DNA of 32,428 bases from Terriglobia bacterium. Its GTDB lineage: Bacteria > Acidobacteriota > Terriglobia > Bryobacterales > UBA6623. Below, piece after piece: positions 1 to 8,193 of this stretch; position 1 is the first letter of the stretch, and every line of letters starts with the position of its first letter. The stretch covers positions 1 to 32,428 of the forward strand of contig VXRL01000044.1 in assembly GCA_009838515.1 (NCBI GenBank). Direction: 5' to 3'. Made by a program: the position numbers and the translations under genes. The notes under the pieces were generated by a model. The model worked only from the letters and a program-made list of their open reading frames with translations, was not told the origin of the DNA and searched no databases.

Positions 1-130
1 CGGGCGGTTAACTTGTTCAGGGGGTGTTGTTCGCGCGCGGGTGCGGGGCCTGTGGGGGGGGGCGACACGTTGTGGGGTGCGCCTCCGAGGCGCGCCCCCC
101 TCGCCCGCAGCGGCTGCCAAGCTCTCCCGG
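1..130. other. Low-complexity window edge
   Basis: The first ~130 bases are rich in G runs and do not translate into anything resembling the glutaminase start of the gene that continues rightward. They probably mark degraded consensus at a contig end, so nothing should be concluded from the first ~40 codons of the reading frame. Confidence 0.6.
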
Positions 131-1711
131 CGGGGCATTGTGGTCGCCGTTTCCGGCGAGCCCGGCAACCTCGACGCTCTTTGGGAGCGCCTGCCAGACG
201 GCGCCGAGCGCAGGGAATCCACCAGGACGCCCGAAGCGCTGGCGCTGCTGATTCGCAGCAACCGCAAGAAGGGCGACTCGCTCGAAGAAGCCGTCCGTCG
301 CTCCATCGTCGACATCGAGGGCATCTGCGCCATCGCAGCGATCGCCAACGACGAGCCCGGCAAGGTCGTGGCGGCCCGCCTGGGCCAGCCAACACTGATC
401 GGCCTGGGCAAGCACGAGAACTTCATTGCCTCTGACAAGCCCGCCATCCTGCACAGGACCCGCGACATGATTCAGCTCGAGGACGGCGATATCGCGGTCG
501 TGACTTCCCGGGGTGTGCAGATGATGGACTCCGATGGCCGTCGCCTGTCGCGCTCGGTGCATCACGTCCTGTGGGATCCGCTAATGGCCGAGAAGGGCGG
601 ATACAAGCACTTCGTGCTGAAAGAGATCTTCGAGCAGCCGCGAGCCATCCGCGACACGGCCCTGGGCCGCTTGGACGAAGAGACCGGGAACGTGGTGCTC
701 GACGAGCTGGGCGTGACCCTGCGCGAACTCCGGGCGGTGCGCCACTTGAACGTGATCGGCTCGGGCAGCTCGTGGCACGCAGGGCTGATCGCCCAGAACA
801 TCGTCGAGCACCTGGCCCGCGTGCCCGTGAAGGTTGAGTTCGGCAGCGAGTTCCGCTACAGCGATCCAGTCATCGACGACCGGGTGCTCTCGCTGGTAGT
901 GAGCAAGTCGGGTGAGACCGCGGACACCTTGGCCGCGCAACAGCTGGCGCACGAGCTGGGTTCGAAGACCATCGCAATCTGCAACTCCATCGATTCGACG
1001 ATGGCCCATAACGCCCGCGGGGCGGTCCACACGCACGCCGGCCCTGAACTGGCGGCGGTTTCGACCAAGGCATTCAGTGCACAGCTGACAGCGCTGTACC
1101 TGTTTGCGATGTACCTGGGCCAAGCCCGCGACACGCTCTCCGGCGAAGCGTCGCGACAGTGCGCGCGCGACTTGCTGGAACTGCCCAGCAAGGTCGAGTC
1201 AGCTCTCGAGCTGGCCCCGGATTGCGAGCGCGTGGCGCGCCAGCTTGCGCATACGAACAAGGTCCTGTACCTCGGACGCGGCATCCACTACCCGATCGCG
1301 CTAGAAGCGGCGCGCATGCTCAAGGAACTGTCGCGCATCCAAGCCGACGCCTGCGCGGCCGGGGAAATGCGCCACGGCCCCACGGCGCTCGTGGACTCCG
1401 ACATGGTTGTAGTGGTGCTGGCCACGGTGGACCAGAGCTCTCCCTCTAGTCGCCTGCGCTACGAAAAGACGCTTTCCCAGGTGCGGGAAGTGACGGCGCG
1501 GCACGGGCGGGCGATCTGCATCGCGAACGAGGACGACGCTCGCATCGCTCAATACGCCCACGAAGTCATCCGCGTACCGGTCATGCGCGAGCCGCTGCAG
1601 TCGGCGGTCTCGCACATCCCTCTGCAGTTGCTGGCTTACTACACGGCCGTGCTGCGGGGTTGCGACGTGGACCAGCCGCGCGACCTAGGTCGCAGCATCA
1701 CTGCCGACTGA
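2..1711 (+). CDS. glmS: GlmS-family glutamine-fructose-6-phosphate aminotransferase, 5'-truncated
   Basis: GlmS makes glucosamine-6-phosphate from fructose-6-phosphate and glutamine for cell-wall synthesis. The frame is open to the window edge, so the start and the N-terminal catalytic Cys are not visible. What remains is the second half of the glutaminase domain (GLGKHENFIASD, LEDGDIAVVTSRGV) and two SIS domains. SIS motifs include GSGSSWHAG, SKSGETADTLAA, STKAFSAQLT, LKELSRI and AAGEMRHGPTAL, so the isomerase Glu and His equivalents are kept. The tail DVDQPRDLGRSITAD matches the GlmS end. Three positions are odd: the HNG of the glutamine site reads VSG (149-157), the TDTE Asp reads Arg (221-235), and the C-terminal Lys of KSVTVE is Arg (1691-1693). 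It may be a diverged paralogue rather than the housekeeping enzyme. It converges on the M48 gene with 16 bp between stops. Confidence 0.82.
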   Translation, partial: GRLTCSGGVVRARVRGLWGGATRCGVRLRGAPPSPAAAAKLSRRGIVVAVSGEPGNLDALWERLPDGAERRESTRTPEALALLIRSNRKKGDSLEEAVRRSIVDIEGICAIAAIANDEPGKVVAARLGQPTLIGLGKHENFIASDKPAILHRTRDMIQLEDGDIAVVTSRGVQMMDSDGRRLSRSVHHVLWDPLMAEKGGYKHFVLKEIFEQPRAIRDTALGRLDEETGNVVLDELGVTLRELRAVRHLNVIGSGSSWHAGLIAQNIVEHLARVPVKVEFGSEFRYSDPVIDDRVLSLVVSKSGETADTLAAQQLAHELGSKTIAICNSIDSTMAHNARGAVHTHAGPELAAVSTKAFSAQLTALYLFAMYLGQARDTLSGEASRQCARDLLELPSKVESALELAPDCERVARQLAHTNKVLYLGRGIHYPIALEAARMLKELSRIQADACAAGEMRHGPTALVDSDMVVVVLATVDQSSPSSRLRYEKTLSQVREVTARHGRAICIANEDDARIAQYAHEVIRVPVMREPLQSAVSHIPLQLLAYYTAVLRGCDVDQPRDLGRSITAD

Positions 1712-1722
1712 GAGCGCGCTAG

Positions 1723-1739
1723 GCCGCTCAGCGGCGTTT
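1723..1739 (+). terminator. Hairpin between converging genes
   Basis: GCCGC (1723-1727) and GCGGC (1731-1735) form a 5-bp stem with a TCA loop, followed by GTTT. It sits just after the glmS-family stop and overlaps the stop codon of the convergent protease gene. The T run is short, so it is a weak intrinsic-terminator candidate. Confidence 0.35.
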
Positions 1740-2750
1740 GAGCGTCGGGCGCTCGTCCTCTTCCTCTTCGGTCGACTCCACGTCGATGTCGTCCGTCGGG
1801 ATCGTGCCGCCGGTACTGGTGCGGCGCAAGCGCGGCTTGTTCGGATCGTCCGAAGTCTCCTTGCGACGCAGCACGAGCTGTTCGAGCCGGGCCTTGACCT
1901 GCAGGAACTCCGACGTGTTGACGACGTACTCGGACCTGCTCGGCAACAGCTGGTCAATGTTCTTCTGGGTCTTCCGAATGCGCGATCCGTGCGGCGGGTG
2001 ACTGCGGAACAGCTTCGACATCGTGCCGGGCCGACGCTTCTCGTCGGCCAGCATCTTTTCGAAGAAGTCGATGAACGAGGTCGGATCGTAACCCGACTTG
2101 TATAGGTACTGCACGCCTAGGAAGTCTGCCTCCGCCTCCATCCCGCGCGAGAACTTCAGGAACGTCATCGGGATCAGGAAGCTGCTGGCCTGGTAGATGC
2201 CGTACCCCGTCCAGCCGCCGATGAACAGCAGGGGAATCGAGGCAATCTGGACCAGTTGGCCCTTGGTGGCCTGGCGCGTGCCGTGGCGCGCGGCCACGTG
2301 AGCAATCTCGTGCGCCATCACGCCAGCCAACTCGGACTCGCTCTCGGCCCGCAGCATCAGCCCGGAGTTGACGAAGAAGAAGCCGCCCGGCAGGGCAAAG
2401 GCGTTGACGTCGGCGCTGTCAATGAGCTTGATCGTGAACGGCACCTTGGCATCTGAATTGCGGACCAGATTCTGTCCGACCCGGTTCACGTACTCGGCGA
2501 TCACCGGATCGTCGACGATCTTGGAGTGCCGCTCGACGTCTTGGGCCATGCGCTTGCCCATCGCGATTTCCTTCTCGATCGAATAGAAGTTGACTCCCTT
2601 GCCGACGTCGCGCTCGCCGATCGCCTCGACATCCTTCTTCGCAGACTTCGGCCTCTGCTGCTTGCTATTGGAGTTCCCCTGTTGGGCAAGCGCCACGCTG
2701 CCAAAGAGCAGCGCCAGCGCGAGCGTCAGGCATCGTTTCGTCCAAGTCAT
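1728..2750 (-). CDS. Secreted M48-family metalloprotease (BepA/LoiP-like)
   Basis: This is a 340-residue zinc metallopeptidase of the family that handles outer-membrane protein quality control. The start at 2750 has GGAGG ten bases upstream and leads directly into a signal peptide (TWTKRCLTLALALLFGSVALAQ region). An upstream ATG at 2759 abuts the GGAGG too closely, and longer frames to 2891 have no signal peptide at their N-terminus. The zinc motif HEIAHVAARH gives His147, Glu148 and His151. EAEAD gives the third ligand, Glu205, and the partner Asp209. Before the motif lies the family's NAFALPGGFFFVNSGL segment. After the protease domain come a short helical segment and a very acidic end (STEEEEDERP). 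There is no TPR domain of BepA length. It is divergent from the PLP enzyme gene. Confidence 0.9.
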   Translation of the reverse strand: MTWTKRCLTLALALLFGSVALAQQGNSNSKQQRPKSAKKDVEAIGERDVGKGVNFYSIEKEIAMGKRMAQDVERHSKIVDDPVIAEYVNRVGQNLVRNSDAKVPFTIKLIDSADVNAFALPGGFFFVNSGLMLRAESESELAGVMAHEIAHVAARHGTRQATKGQLVQIASIPLLFIGGWTGYGIYQASSFLIPMTFLKFSRGMEAEADFLGVQYLYKSGYDPTSFIDFFEKMLADEKRRPGTMSKLFRSHPPHGSRIRKTQKNIDQLLPSRSEYVVNTSEFLQVKARLEQLVLRRKETSDDPNKPRLRRTSTGGTIPTDDIDVESTEEEEDERPTLKRR

Positions 2751-2893
2751 GGCTGACATCCCTCCATGAGGCCGGGCAGAACTGCGATCTGGCTGGGCAC
2801 GTTCAGTATAGCCCTGTTTGAAACTCTGTGCCCAGTTACGCCTTACACTAAGCGGAATTAAGCCGGGCGGTGGGTCTGGCTGCTCCGCCACCC
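2751..2893. promoter_or_regulatory. Divergent intergenic region, M48 and PLP enzyme genes
   Basis: This 143-bp stretch must hold the promoters of both divergent genes. GGAGG (2761-2765, minus strand CCTCC complement) is the ribosome-binding site of the protease. I could not pick a convincing -35/-10 pair. Confidence 0.4.
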
Positions 2894-4012
2894 ATGGATA
2901 CGGCGACCATCCGAGCGCATTTTCCCGTAACCGCGCAATACGCGTATTTCAACAATGCCGCCATCGGACCGTTGTCGAGGCCAGCAGCCTTGGCGATGCA
3001 GGGACAGGTCGAATCTGCCCTGTCACGCGGCGTCCACGGCTACGGCAGCTGGACCGAGGAATACGCCGGGCTGCGCGTTGAGACAGCTGCCATGCTCGGC
3101 TGCTCTCCCGACGAGGTGGCGATCACCAAGAACACGTCCGAGGGGCTCTGCGCGATCGCCAACGGGCTCGACTGGCGCACCGGCGACGTCGTGGTAGGGC
3201 TCGCCAGCGACTTCCCGGCCAACTACGTGCCTTGGAGGGAGTTGCAGCAGAGGCGCGGGGTGCGCTTCCGCAGCCTCGAGCTGCGCCGCGGCCTCCTCGA
3301 GTTGGAAGACTTGGACCAGGCATGCCGCGGCGCTCGGCTGGCGGCTCTGAGCTACGTCCATTTCCTGACCGGCTTTCGGTGGGACTTGGCAGCGGTCGGC
3401 GAGATCTGCCGGCACCGCGACTGCTTGCTCGTGCTGGACGCCGTGCAAGGCATGGGCGCATTCCCGATCGACGTCAGGGCTTGCGGCGTTCATGCGCTAG
3501 CGGCTTCCGGCCACAAATGGCTGGTCGGGCCCGAGGGCTGCGGCGTGCTGTATGTCGATCGCGACCTCATGCCGCAGGTTACCCCGGTCGAGTTTGGCTG
3601 GGCAAGCTTGGAGGGATTCGAGGAATACCGCCACGACGGCGGCCTGCAACCAGATGCTCGCCGGTACGAATGCGGCACGCTGAACTCGGCGGGCTGCGCC
3701 GGACTGCGCGCATCGATGGCGCTGCTGAATCGCATCGGCCCAGACTCTTCCTCGCGGCATATCCACACGTTGGCTGAGCAGCTGCTCTCGGGCGCGCTAG
3801 GGAAGGGGTACGAGGCTGCCGCCGAACGCACCCACGACAACGGCTCAGGGATCGTGTCGTTGCGCAAGCGCGGCGTGGATTCCGCTGCGGCCGTTCGAAC
3901 CCTGCTGGAGGACGGGGTGTCAGTGGCGGAGCGCATGGGCTGGATCCGCGTGGCACCGCACGTCTACAACAGCGCAGAAGAGATTGACCGCCTGGTGCAC
4001 CTGCTGCCGTGA
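2894..4012 (+). CDS. PLP-dependent aminotransferase class V-fold enzyme
   Basis: This 372-residue protein has the cysteine desulfurase / isopenicillin N epimerase fold. The N-terminal YFNNAAIGPLS segment is the family's opening phosphate loop. ITKNTSEGL binds the cofactor. LDAVQGMGAFPID supplies Asp182 and Gln185, which contact the pyridine ring. SGHKWLVGPEGCGVLYV carries the Schiff-base Lys208. The C-terminal small domain ends with the typical RVAPHVYNSAEEIDRLV. No cysteine-loop clearly marking a sulfur-transfer enzyme was seen, so the substrate is unknown; epimerases, lyases and selenocysteine lyase-like enzymes share this layout. The ATG at 2894 is chosen; an in-frame GTG at 2870 adds eight residues, and neither has a strong ribosome-binding site. 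The cytoplasm is the likely location. Confidence 0.85.
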   Translation: MDTATIRAHFPVTAQYAYFNNAAIGPLSRPAALAMQGQVESALSRGVHGYGSWTEEYAGLRVETAAMLGCSPDEVAITKNTSEGLCAIANGLDWRTGDVVVGLASDFPANYVPWRELQQRRGVRFRSLELRRGLLELEDLDQACRGARLAALSYVHFLTGFRWDLAAVGEICRHRDCLLVLDAVQGMGAFPIDVRACGVHALAASGHKWLVGPEGCGVLYVDRDLMPQVTPVEFGWASLEGFEEYRHDGGLQPDARRYECGTLNSAGCAGLRASMALLNRIGPDSSSRHIHTLAEQLLSGALGKGYEAAAERTHDNGSGIVSLRKRGVDSAAAVRTLLEDGVSVAERMGWIRVAPHVYNSAEEIDRLVHLLP

Positions 4013-4418
4013 CGGGCCGATCGCACCTTCAGCCGCTCGCGACGTAGTGCAACTGGCCTGTCATCAGCGATTAAGGAGAATGCTGGCGACGGTCGACATC
4101 CCATTCCTATGGCGCGGGCCCCGCGACTGTCTCGATGGCGGTCTTGGTAACATGCCTCACTGGACTGCTCCGCATGGCACCGAGACGCCAAGTGGCCGGA
4201 TCGTGCCATTCGATAGCGCTTCGTCTGACGGCCGCCGTGTCGATCTCCGGTCAATCGTCGGCGCCGGAGCCGGATCCCTAGGTCGCCGCCATTGATCTAC
4301 GCCTGGCGGAGACTTCGGAAGACGCCAATCTGTATGGTCCGACGCGGGCCGCCGTCCGCGGCGTGCACCAGTTGGCGCTCTCGGAGCTGGCAGCGCTCGC
4401 GCTCGGTCCGCCAAGGCC
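4013..4418. other. Gene-poor gap, possible decayed coding
   Basis: No convincing gene lies here. A plus-strand frame from about 4291 to 4422 reads like genuine protein (LYGPTRAAVRGVHQLALSE) and stops across the ATG of the acetyltransferase gene, but it has no start codon and opens just after a stop at 4279. It may be the 3' remnant of a lost gene. I do not recognise a family. Confidence 0.35.
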
Positions 4419-4886
4419 ATGACCATCAAACACCTGATACGTCCTGCTCTGCGGTCGGACATACCGGAGATCCGGTCCGTGGTGGAGGACGCCGGGATGT
4501 TCCCGCCGGAGATGCTGGACGGCATGATCGCCGGTTATCTCGACCAGACCACCCGGGACATTTGGTTCGTCCCGGTAGCAGACGGCCAAGTCGTCGGCTT
4601 CGGCTATTGCGAGCCCGAGCGCATGACGAGCGGAACCTGGAACCTCCTGGCCATCGCTATCCTCTCCCGGTACCGCGGGCACGGCGTCGGCGGCGCGATG
4701 ATGCACTACCTGGAGAACCGGCTCCGGACCGCCGGCGAACGCATTCTCATCGTCGAGACGATGGGGACTCCGGCGTTCCGGCGCACCCGCTCCTTCTACC
4801 GAGCCAGCGGATACACCGAGGAAGCGCGCATCCGGGAGTTCTACGAGCCCGGCAGCGACAAGGTCGTCTTCTGGAAGCACCTTTGA
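4419..4886 (+). CDS. GNAT-family N-acetyltransferase
   Basis: This 155-residue protein is a single GNAT domain that would move an acetyl group from acetyl-CoA to an amine. The acetyl-CoA pyrophosphate-binding motif A is RYRGHGVGGA at residues 84-93, matching the R/Q-x-x-G-x-G/A signature. Motif B follows as FRRTRSFYRASGYTEEARI, and the C-terminal strand is KVVFWKHL. The length is normal for a stand-alone GNAT. The N-terminal IRPALRSDIPEI is the usual first strand and helix. The substrate cannot be told. It stands alone between two gene-poor gaps. No clear ribosome-binding site precedes the ATG. Confidence 0.88.
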   Translation: MTIKHLIRPALRSDIPEIRSVVEDAGMFPPEMLDGMIAGYLDQTTRDIWFVPVADGQVVGFGYCEPERMTSGTWNLLAIAILSRYRGHGVGGAMMHYLENRLRTAGERILIVETMGTPAFRRTRSFYRASGYTEEARIREFYEPGSDKVVFWKHL

Positions 4887-5289
4887 CGGGCACGGGAGCC
4901 TTGGCGTTCTATTGCCGAGCGCGGGGCAGTCATCCATCCTCCGGTGCGGTACTTGCACGAGGATCTGGTTGCTGAATTGATCGAACTCCACCGGGAGGGC
5001 GGCCTTGTCGGCCGGCAAGTCGAAGAGCGAAGGCAGGCCTCCGGGGGTCAGGATGCGCAGGCGGGCCGGAAGCGTGTCCGGCCTCCGGCACGGCTCCCGA
5101 GAGGCGACCGCGAAGGCCCGTTCGCCGAGCGTCGGAACGATGAGTGTTGGCCCTTAGGGGACGATGCCCAGTCAGGCGCGTCCCTGCCGGACCTGACCGG
5201 CTGCCTTCAGCATCGCATGTCGGACCCGAGAAAGGAGTTCCAGCACGAGGCGGTCACGCCCGCAGCCGCTCGCTATCATGCTTGGCGGC
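4887..5289. other. Gene-poor gap with minus-strand coding-like remnant
   Basis: No complete gene is visible. On the minus strand, the frame opening after a stop at 5154-5156 and running to about 4905 reads like protein, with segments such as PGGLPSLFDLPADKAALP and EFDQFSNQILVQVPHR. Beyond about 4905 the frame is only the antisense of the acetyltransferase gene. This could be a decayed gene end or chance. The last part upstream of 5290 presumably carries the GH32 promoter, but I see no clear hexamers. Confidence 0.3.
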
Positions 5290-6813
5290 ATGCGAACCCT
5301 CCACCTCTGCGTCGCAACTCTCTGCCTAGCAACCGCCGCTCTCGCCCAGACGGCCACCTACGACGAGCCCTACCGGCCCCAATTCCACTTCTCGCCCGCC
5401 GTCAACTGGACCAACGATCCCAATGGCTTGGTCTACCACGCCGGCGAGTGGCATTTGTTCTACCAGTACAACCCCTTCGGAGATCTGTGGGGCCACATGA
5501 GCTGGGGCCACGCAGTGAGCCCGGACTTGTTCCACTGGAAGCACCTGCCGGTGGCTCTGCCCGAAGTTGGCGAGGTCATGATCTTCTCCGGCAGCGCCGT
5601 GGTGGATCACGCCAACAGCTCCGGTTTCGGCAGCGCCGGCGAGCCCCCGATGGTGGCGATCTACACCAGCCGCACTGCAAGCGACCAAACCCAGTCCATC
5701 GCCTACAGCACCGACAAGGGGCGGACTTGGTCCGACTACGGGGGCAATCCCGTGATCGACATCGACGATCCGGCCTTCCGCGACCCGAAGGTTTTCTGGC
5801 ACGCCGATTCCAAGCGCTGGATCATGGCAGTAGTGCTGGCCAACCAGCGCAAGGTCCGGCTGTTCGGATCGCCGGACTTGAAGAGCTGGAAGTTCCTCAG
5901 CGACTTCGGTCCCGAAGGGGCGCATCCCGTCCGCAACTGGGAGTGCCCGGACCTGTTCGAGCTCCCGGTCGAGGGCGAGCCGGGCGAGAGCAGGTGGATC
6001 CTGCAGGTCGATTCCGGAATGGGGCATCCTTGGCTGGGTTCGGGCTGCCAGTATTTCGTCGGCGAGTTTGACGGCGAGAAGTTCATCAACGACAACCCGC
6101 CGGAGACCGCTCTGTGGCTGGATTGGGGGCGCGACTTCTACGCTGCCCAGTCCTATTCCGATGTCCCGGAGGAGGACGGTCGGCGACTCGTGATCGGCTG
6201 GATCAGCAACTGGATGTACGCGCGGGACAAGCCGACCTCCCCGTGGCGCGGCGCGCAATCCGTGGCGCGCGAGCTGCGACTGAAGCGTTTCGACAAGGGG
6301 CTCCGTCTCGTTCAGCAGCCCGCTCGTGAGATCGAGAATTTGCGCGGCAAGAGCCTGAGCCTGCGCGACCTGAGCGTCGGCGAGGCAAACCGCCAGATCG
6401 AGCGGGCGGGGTTCTCCGCCGATACGCTCGAGCTCCAGCTTGTCTTGACCCCGGGCGGGGCCAAGGATGTCGGCATTCGCTTGCTAGAGGGTGCTGGCGA
6501 GGAGACGCTGGTCGGATTCACGGCTGCTCCGGAAGAGGTCTACATCGACCGCAGCAAATCGGGGAGGGTCGATTTCCATGAGTCATTCGCCGGTCGGCAC
6601 TCGGCAAGGCTGGAGCCGGTGGAGGGCCAGGTCCGCTTGCGGATCCTGCTAGACCGCTCGGTGGTGGAAGTGTTCGCGGGCGAGGGAGAGGTGGCGATCA
6701 CGGACCGAGTCTTCCCGTCGCCGTCGAGCACGGGGCTCTCGCTCTTCGAGGAGGGCGGCAGCGCACGCGTCGTGTCGCTCGACGCATGGCAGCTCAAGTC
6801 GGTTTGGCAGTGA
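5290..6813 (+). CDS. Secreted glycoside hydrolase family 32 (fructan/sucrose hydrolase)
   Basis: GH32 enzymes hydrolyse beta-fructosidic bonds in sucrose, inulin or levan. The 507-residue protein starts with a signal peptide (RTLHLCVATLCLATAALAQ) and is probably exported. The five-blade propeller carries all three catalytic positions: the nucleophile Asp43 in WTNDPNG, the stabiliser Asp165 in FRDPKVFW and the acid/base Glu218 in ECPDLF. HLFYQYNPFGDLWGHMSWGHAVS is the usual substrate pocket strand. The C-terminal beta-sandwich includes the typical LRILLDRSVVEVFAGEG segment. Motifs do not separate exo-levanase, inulinase and invertase. The ATG at 5290 gives the cleanest signal peptide; an ATG at 5278 adds four residues. 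No fructose transporter or fructokinase is next to it. Confidence 0.93.
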   Translation: MRTLHLCVATLCLATAALAQTATYDEPYRPQFHFSPAVNWTNDPNGLVYHAGEWHLFYQYNPFGDLWGHMSWGHAVSPDLFHWKHLPVALPEVGEVMIFSGSAVVDHANSSGFGSAGEPPMVAIYTSRTASDQTQSIAYSTDKGRTWSDYGGNPVIDIDDPAFRDPKVFWHADSKRWIMAVVLANQRKVRLFGSPDLKSWKFLSDFGPEGAHPVRNWECPDLFELPVEGEPGESRWILQVDSGMGHPWLGSGCQYFVGEFDGEKFINDNPPETALWLDWGRDFYAAQSYSDVPEEDGRRLVIGWISNWMYARDKPTSPWRGAQSVARELRLKRFDKGLRLVQQPAREIENLRGKSLSLRDLSVGEANRQIERAGFSADTLELQLVLTPGGAKDVGIRLLEGAGEETLVGFTAAPEEVYIDRSKSGRVDFHESFAGRHSARLEPVEGQVRLRILLDRSVVEVFAGEGEVAITDRVFPSPSSTGLSLFEEGGSARVVSLDAWQLKSVWQ

Positions 6814-6944
6814 GCTGCGAACGGCCTCGCTACTGATTTCGGAACGTCGGGCCGGAGCCAGTCAGCCGCATGCGCTAGGGCTTGGAGCACGAAAAATGCC
6901 GACGGACCGCATTCGCAGGAACCCCGCCCATTGACAGCCTCAGG

Positions 6945-6962
6945 CCGGCCGGCTCGGGCCGG
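6945..6962. repeat. GC-rich inverted repeat upstream of R2lox gene
   Basis: CCGGCC (6945-6950) and GGCCGG (6957-6962) form a 6-bp stem with a six-base loop, starting nine bases after a perfect TTGACA (6931-6936). No AT-rich -10 is found at the right spacing. It may be a terminator-like hairpin behind the GH32 gene or part of a control region. Confidence 0.25.
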
Positions 6963-7028
6963 TGACGCGTCCCGGAAAGCAACCGACGCATCGCGGTACA
7001 GTCGGTGGATAGAGGGAAGAACACTCTG

Positions 7029-7844
7029 ATGCCTATAGACAACGGCTCACTTCCGATGCGACTGTTCACGGCTACGCACGGGCGCGCCTGGGATCCCGCC
7101 GATATCGACTTCTCTCAGGAGCGCTCGGATTGGCTGGCGCTTACGGACGACGAGCGCCAGCTTCTGTTGCGTCTGGTGTCGGGCTTCCGGATCGGCGAGC
7201 GCGGCGTGGCCCACGAACTGGCCCCCTTGCAGCTCTGGTTCCGCCGCCGCGGCTGGATCGACGAGGAGCTCTTCGCCGCAGCACAGATGTACGAAGAGGC
7301 CCGGCACGTCCAGTTCTTCGAGCGCTGGCTGATCGAGGCGCTGCCGGGCCGTTTCGGTGTCGACATCCCCTATCCCGAGCTCCAAGGCGACATGTTTTCC
7401 ATCCGCTTGCCAAGGACGATGCAATCACTGCTCGGGGACGACAGCCCCGAGGCCTTGTTGCGAGCCGTCATGCTGTACCACTTCTACGTCGAAGGCGTGG
7501 GCGCTGAAGCAGGTTATACGGTGTTCCACGCGATATTCGAGCGGAGCGGCCGCTTCCCCGGCCTCCGGCAGGGCATCCGGCTCATCCAGCGCGACGAGAC
7601 CCGGCACATCTCCTTCGGCGTGCACGTCCTGCAGAAGCTGCTGGGCGAGCATGGCCGCCTAGTCGACCTGTTCGAGAACGAGGCCGCAGCCCTGCGCCCC
7701 CAAGCCGAAGAGGATTCCGAACAGATTCTGGCCGGGTTCGCAGCGGGGAGCATCCCATTCGGCGTGGACTCCGCTGCCTACCGCCAGTGCTACCTCGACA
7801 GGCTCGACGAGATGCGGCGGCAAGTGGCTGGTGGTGAGCAGTAG
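7029..7844 (+). CDS. R2-like ligand-binding oxidase (R2lox), Mn/Fe protein
   Basis: This 271-residue ferritin-like protein has the metal-ligand set of R2lox: Glu57 (GERGV), Glu90 and His93 (EEARH), Glu155 (YVEGV), Glu190 and His193 (DETRH). Spacing from Glu57 to Glu90 (33) and from Glu155 to Glu190 (35) equals that recalled for the mycobacterial protein (E68/E101, E167/E202). The two residues that form the ether crosslink in R2lox, Val three after the first Glu and Tyr five before the fourth, are present as Val60 and Tyr150. That separates it from the R2 radical subunit of ribonucleotide reductase; no R1 subunit is nearby. R2lox holds a Mn/Fe site and a fatty-acid ligand, and its physiological substrate is unknown. 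The ATG at 7029 has GAGGGA upstream; a GTG at 7005 is the alternative. Confidence 0.88.
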   Translation: MPIDNGSLPMRLFTATHGRAWDPADIDFSQERSDWLALTDDERQLLLRLVSGFRIGERGVAHELAPLQLWFRRRGWIDEELFAAAQMYEEARHVQFFERWLIEALPGRFGVDIPYPELQGDMFSIRLPRTMQSLLGDDSPEALLRAVMLYHFYVEGVGAEAGYTVFHAIFERSGRFPGLRQGIRLIQRDETRHISFGVHVLQKLLGEHGRLVDLFENEAAALRPQAEEDSEQILAGFAAGSIPFGVDSAAYRQCYLDRLDEMRRQVAGGEQ

Positions 7845-7953
7845 GCTTACATCGACGGCGAGCTTCGGGCTGGATCTGCAGTCAAGCGACGAACATTAGA
7901 GGGTCGGCCTTGATACACGAGCAGATTCACACACTTGCCGATATGCTGATTGC

Positions 7954-8193
7954 GTGAGAACTACGGTCGATATCGATGACGAGTTGATGGTCGCAACCAA
8001 GTCCTTTGCAGAGCGTAACCAGAAAACCCTGACGGGAGTGGTGGAGCAGGCTCTGCGCGAACTGTTGTCGGGCCCGTCGCGACAGGACTCGGACGCTCCG
8101 CCGATTCCGGTGTTCAAAGGCAAAGGCGTGCAGCCTGGAGTGGACCTGACCGACAACTCAGCCACTGAGGTCCTCATGGACGCAAGGTCCTGA
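7954..8193 (+). CDS. vapB: VapB-type ribbon-helix-helix antitoxin (orphan)
   Basis: This 79-residue protein begins with the ribbon-helix-helix strand RTTVDIDDELM and continues with the helix pair ATKSFAERNQKTLTGVVEQALRELL. The tail PIPVFKGKGVQPGVDLTDNS is the toxin-binding end seen in many VapB antitoxins of this group. VapB would bind its own promoter and neutralise a PIN-domain RNase. The start is GTG. A TATGCT at 7942-7947 lies only seven bases upstream, so the transcript could be nearly leaderless, but no -35 is evident. The toxin that should follow is broken (next feature), so this antitoxin appears to have no working local partner. Confidence 0.82.
   Translation: MRTTVDIDDELMVATKSFAERNQKTLTGVVEQALRELLSGPSRQDSDAPPIPVFKGKGVQPGVDLTDNSATEVLMDARS

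Noticed and set aside
2870..2893. Upstream GTG start for the PLP enzyme
   Set aside because: It adds eight residues (GLAAPPP) not typical of the family; the ATG at 2894 leads straight into the conserved N-terminus.
4944..6071. Long plus-strand frame over the GH32 gene start
   Set aside because: It is arginine-rich, has no family features and lies out of frame with the well-supported GH32 gene; a GC-rich shadow.
6931..6954. Perfect TTGACA as a promoter for the R2lox gene
   Set aside because: No acceptable -10 follows at 16-18 bases; the region is a GC-rich inverted repeat instead.
7029..7844. Ribonucleotide reductase R2 subunit as the call for this gene
   Set aside because: Val60 and Tyr150 match the R2lox crosslink, the length is short for R2, and no R1 gene is nearby.
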